The notes below the pieces were generated by a model, which was not told where the DNA came from, made no database searches, and worked only from the letters and a program-made list of their open reading frames with translations. Of a DNA stretch of 5,702 nt, positions 5,490 through 5,702 are shown piece by piece. A program made the translations under genes and the position numbers. Positions within the stretch are counted from its first letter, which is position 1. The number at the start of each line of letters is the position of its first letter. The stretch spans positions 1-5,702 of the forward strand of contig JACMOQ010000302.1 of the NCBI GenBank assembly GCA_014377905.1, given 5' to 3'. The DNA is from Acetobacteraceae bacterium (lineage in GTDB: Bacteria > Pseudomonadota > Alphaproteobacteria > Acetobacterales > Acetobacteraceae).

Positions 5490-5702
5490 TCATTCCCCGT
5501 CGGGGATCAGCATATAACCTTCGCCGCGGATGGTCTTGAGCACGCGCGGCTTGGCCGGGTCGATCTCGATCTTTTTGCGCAGCCGGGTAATGCGCACTTC
5601 GATCGAGCGGTCGAACGGGTCCGACCGGGCGTGGTGCGCCATATCGAGCAGCTGGTCGCGCGACCGGCTGCGCCGCGCGTGGCTGGTGAAGGTGTGCAGC
5701 AG
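5490..5702 (-). CDS. OmpR/PhoB-family response regulator, C-terminal DNA-binding domain only
   Basis: The 70 visible residues are the end of a winged-helix transcription factor of a two-component system. They start at the window edge with LLHTFTSHARR and then read SRDQLLD, the end of the second helix region. DPFDRSIEVRITRLRKKIE is the recognition helix, with the typical D-R-S-I-E/D-V-x-I-x-R-L-R-K-K-I-E pattern. The wing RVLKTIRGEGYMLIP follows, matching the family's R-T-V-R-G-x-G-Y motif, and the protein ends four residues later (DGE-stop follows). The receiver domain with its phosphorylated Asp lies beyond the right edge. No histidine kinase gene follows it, so a partner, if adjacent, is upstream. 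The adhesin relic begins 121 bases downstream on the same strand and may have been a target (inference). The specific regulator cannot be named from this domain alone. Confidence 0.93.
   Translation of the reverse strand: MLHTFTSHARRSRSRDQLLDMAHHARSDPFDRSIEVRITRLRKKIEIDPAKPRVLKTIRGEGYMLIPDGE

Overview
The window is high-GC DNA with bacterial gene organisation. Every gene or gene relic I can support reads on the minus strand. A periplasmic PQQ dehydrogenase, an OmpR-type regulator and a trimeric autotransporter in high-GC DNA suggest a Gram-negative proteobacterium. An alphaproteobacterium, perhaps a sphingomonad, is my best guess, but no marker gene in the window settles it.

Layout from left to right. 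(1) 1-1691: a PQQ-dependent alcohol/methanol-type dehydrogenase with a signal peptide, intact as far as the window shows and cut by the left edge after 563 residues. Its metal-site residues include the Asp-x-Asp pair associated with lanthanide-dependent members. (2) 1692-2990: about 1.3 kb with no intact gene. It holds a frameshifted relic of a ParB/Srx-type domain (about 2015-2249), a tandem array of degenerate 21-bp units starting RTCCCA (2399-2585), three CCTGTTAT boxes exactly 22 bp apart (2640-2691) with an inverted fourth copy at 2820, and a strong imperfect hairpin (2761-2795). This looks like a graveyard of mobile or plasmid-like DNA. (3) 2991-3212: a small 73-residue protein of unknown function with a good ribosome binding site. 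(4) 3329-5368: a YadA-like trimeric autotransporter adhesin with signal peptide, 31 head repeats of 14 residues, neck, short stalk and C-terminal membrane anchor. All parts are present, but the reading frame is broken by three stop codons and two frameshifts, so it is a pseudogene. (5) 5490-5702: the last 70 residues of an OmpR/PhoB-family response regulator, cut by the right edge.

Nothing shows these genes working in one pathway. The regulator lies just upstream of the adhesin on the same strand and could once have controlled it. Two strong hairpins separate the adhesin from the small gene. The likeliest place for something undescribed is the non-coding 2.4-2.9 kb segment, with two different arrays of helically phased repeats. 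The best evolutionary story is the adhesin, whose repeat arithmetic shows that its first frameshift is a single-base deletion.
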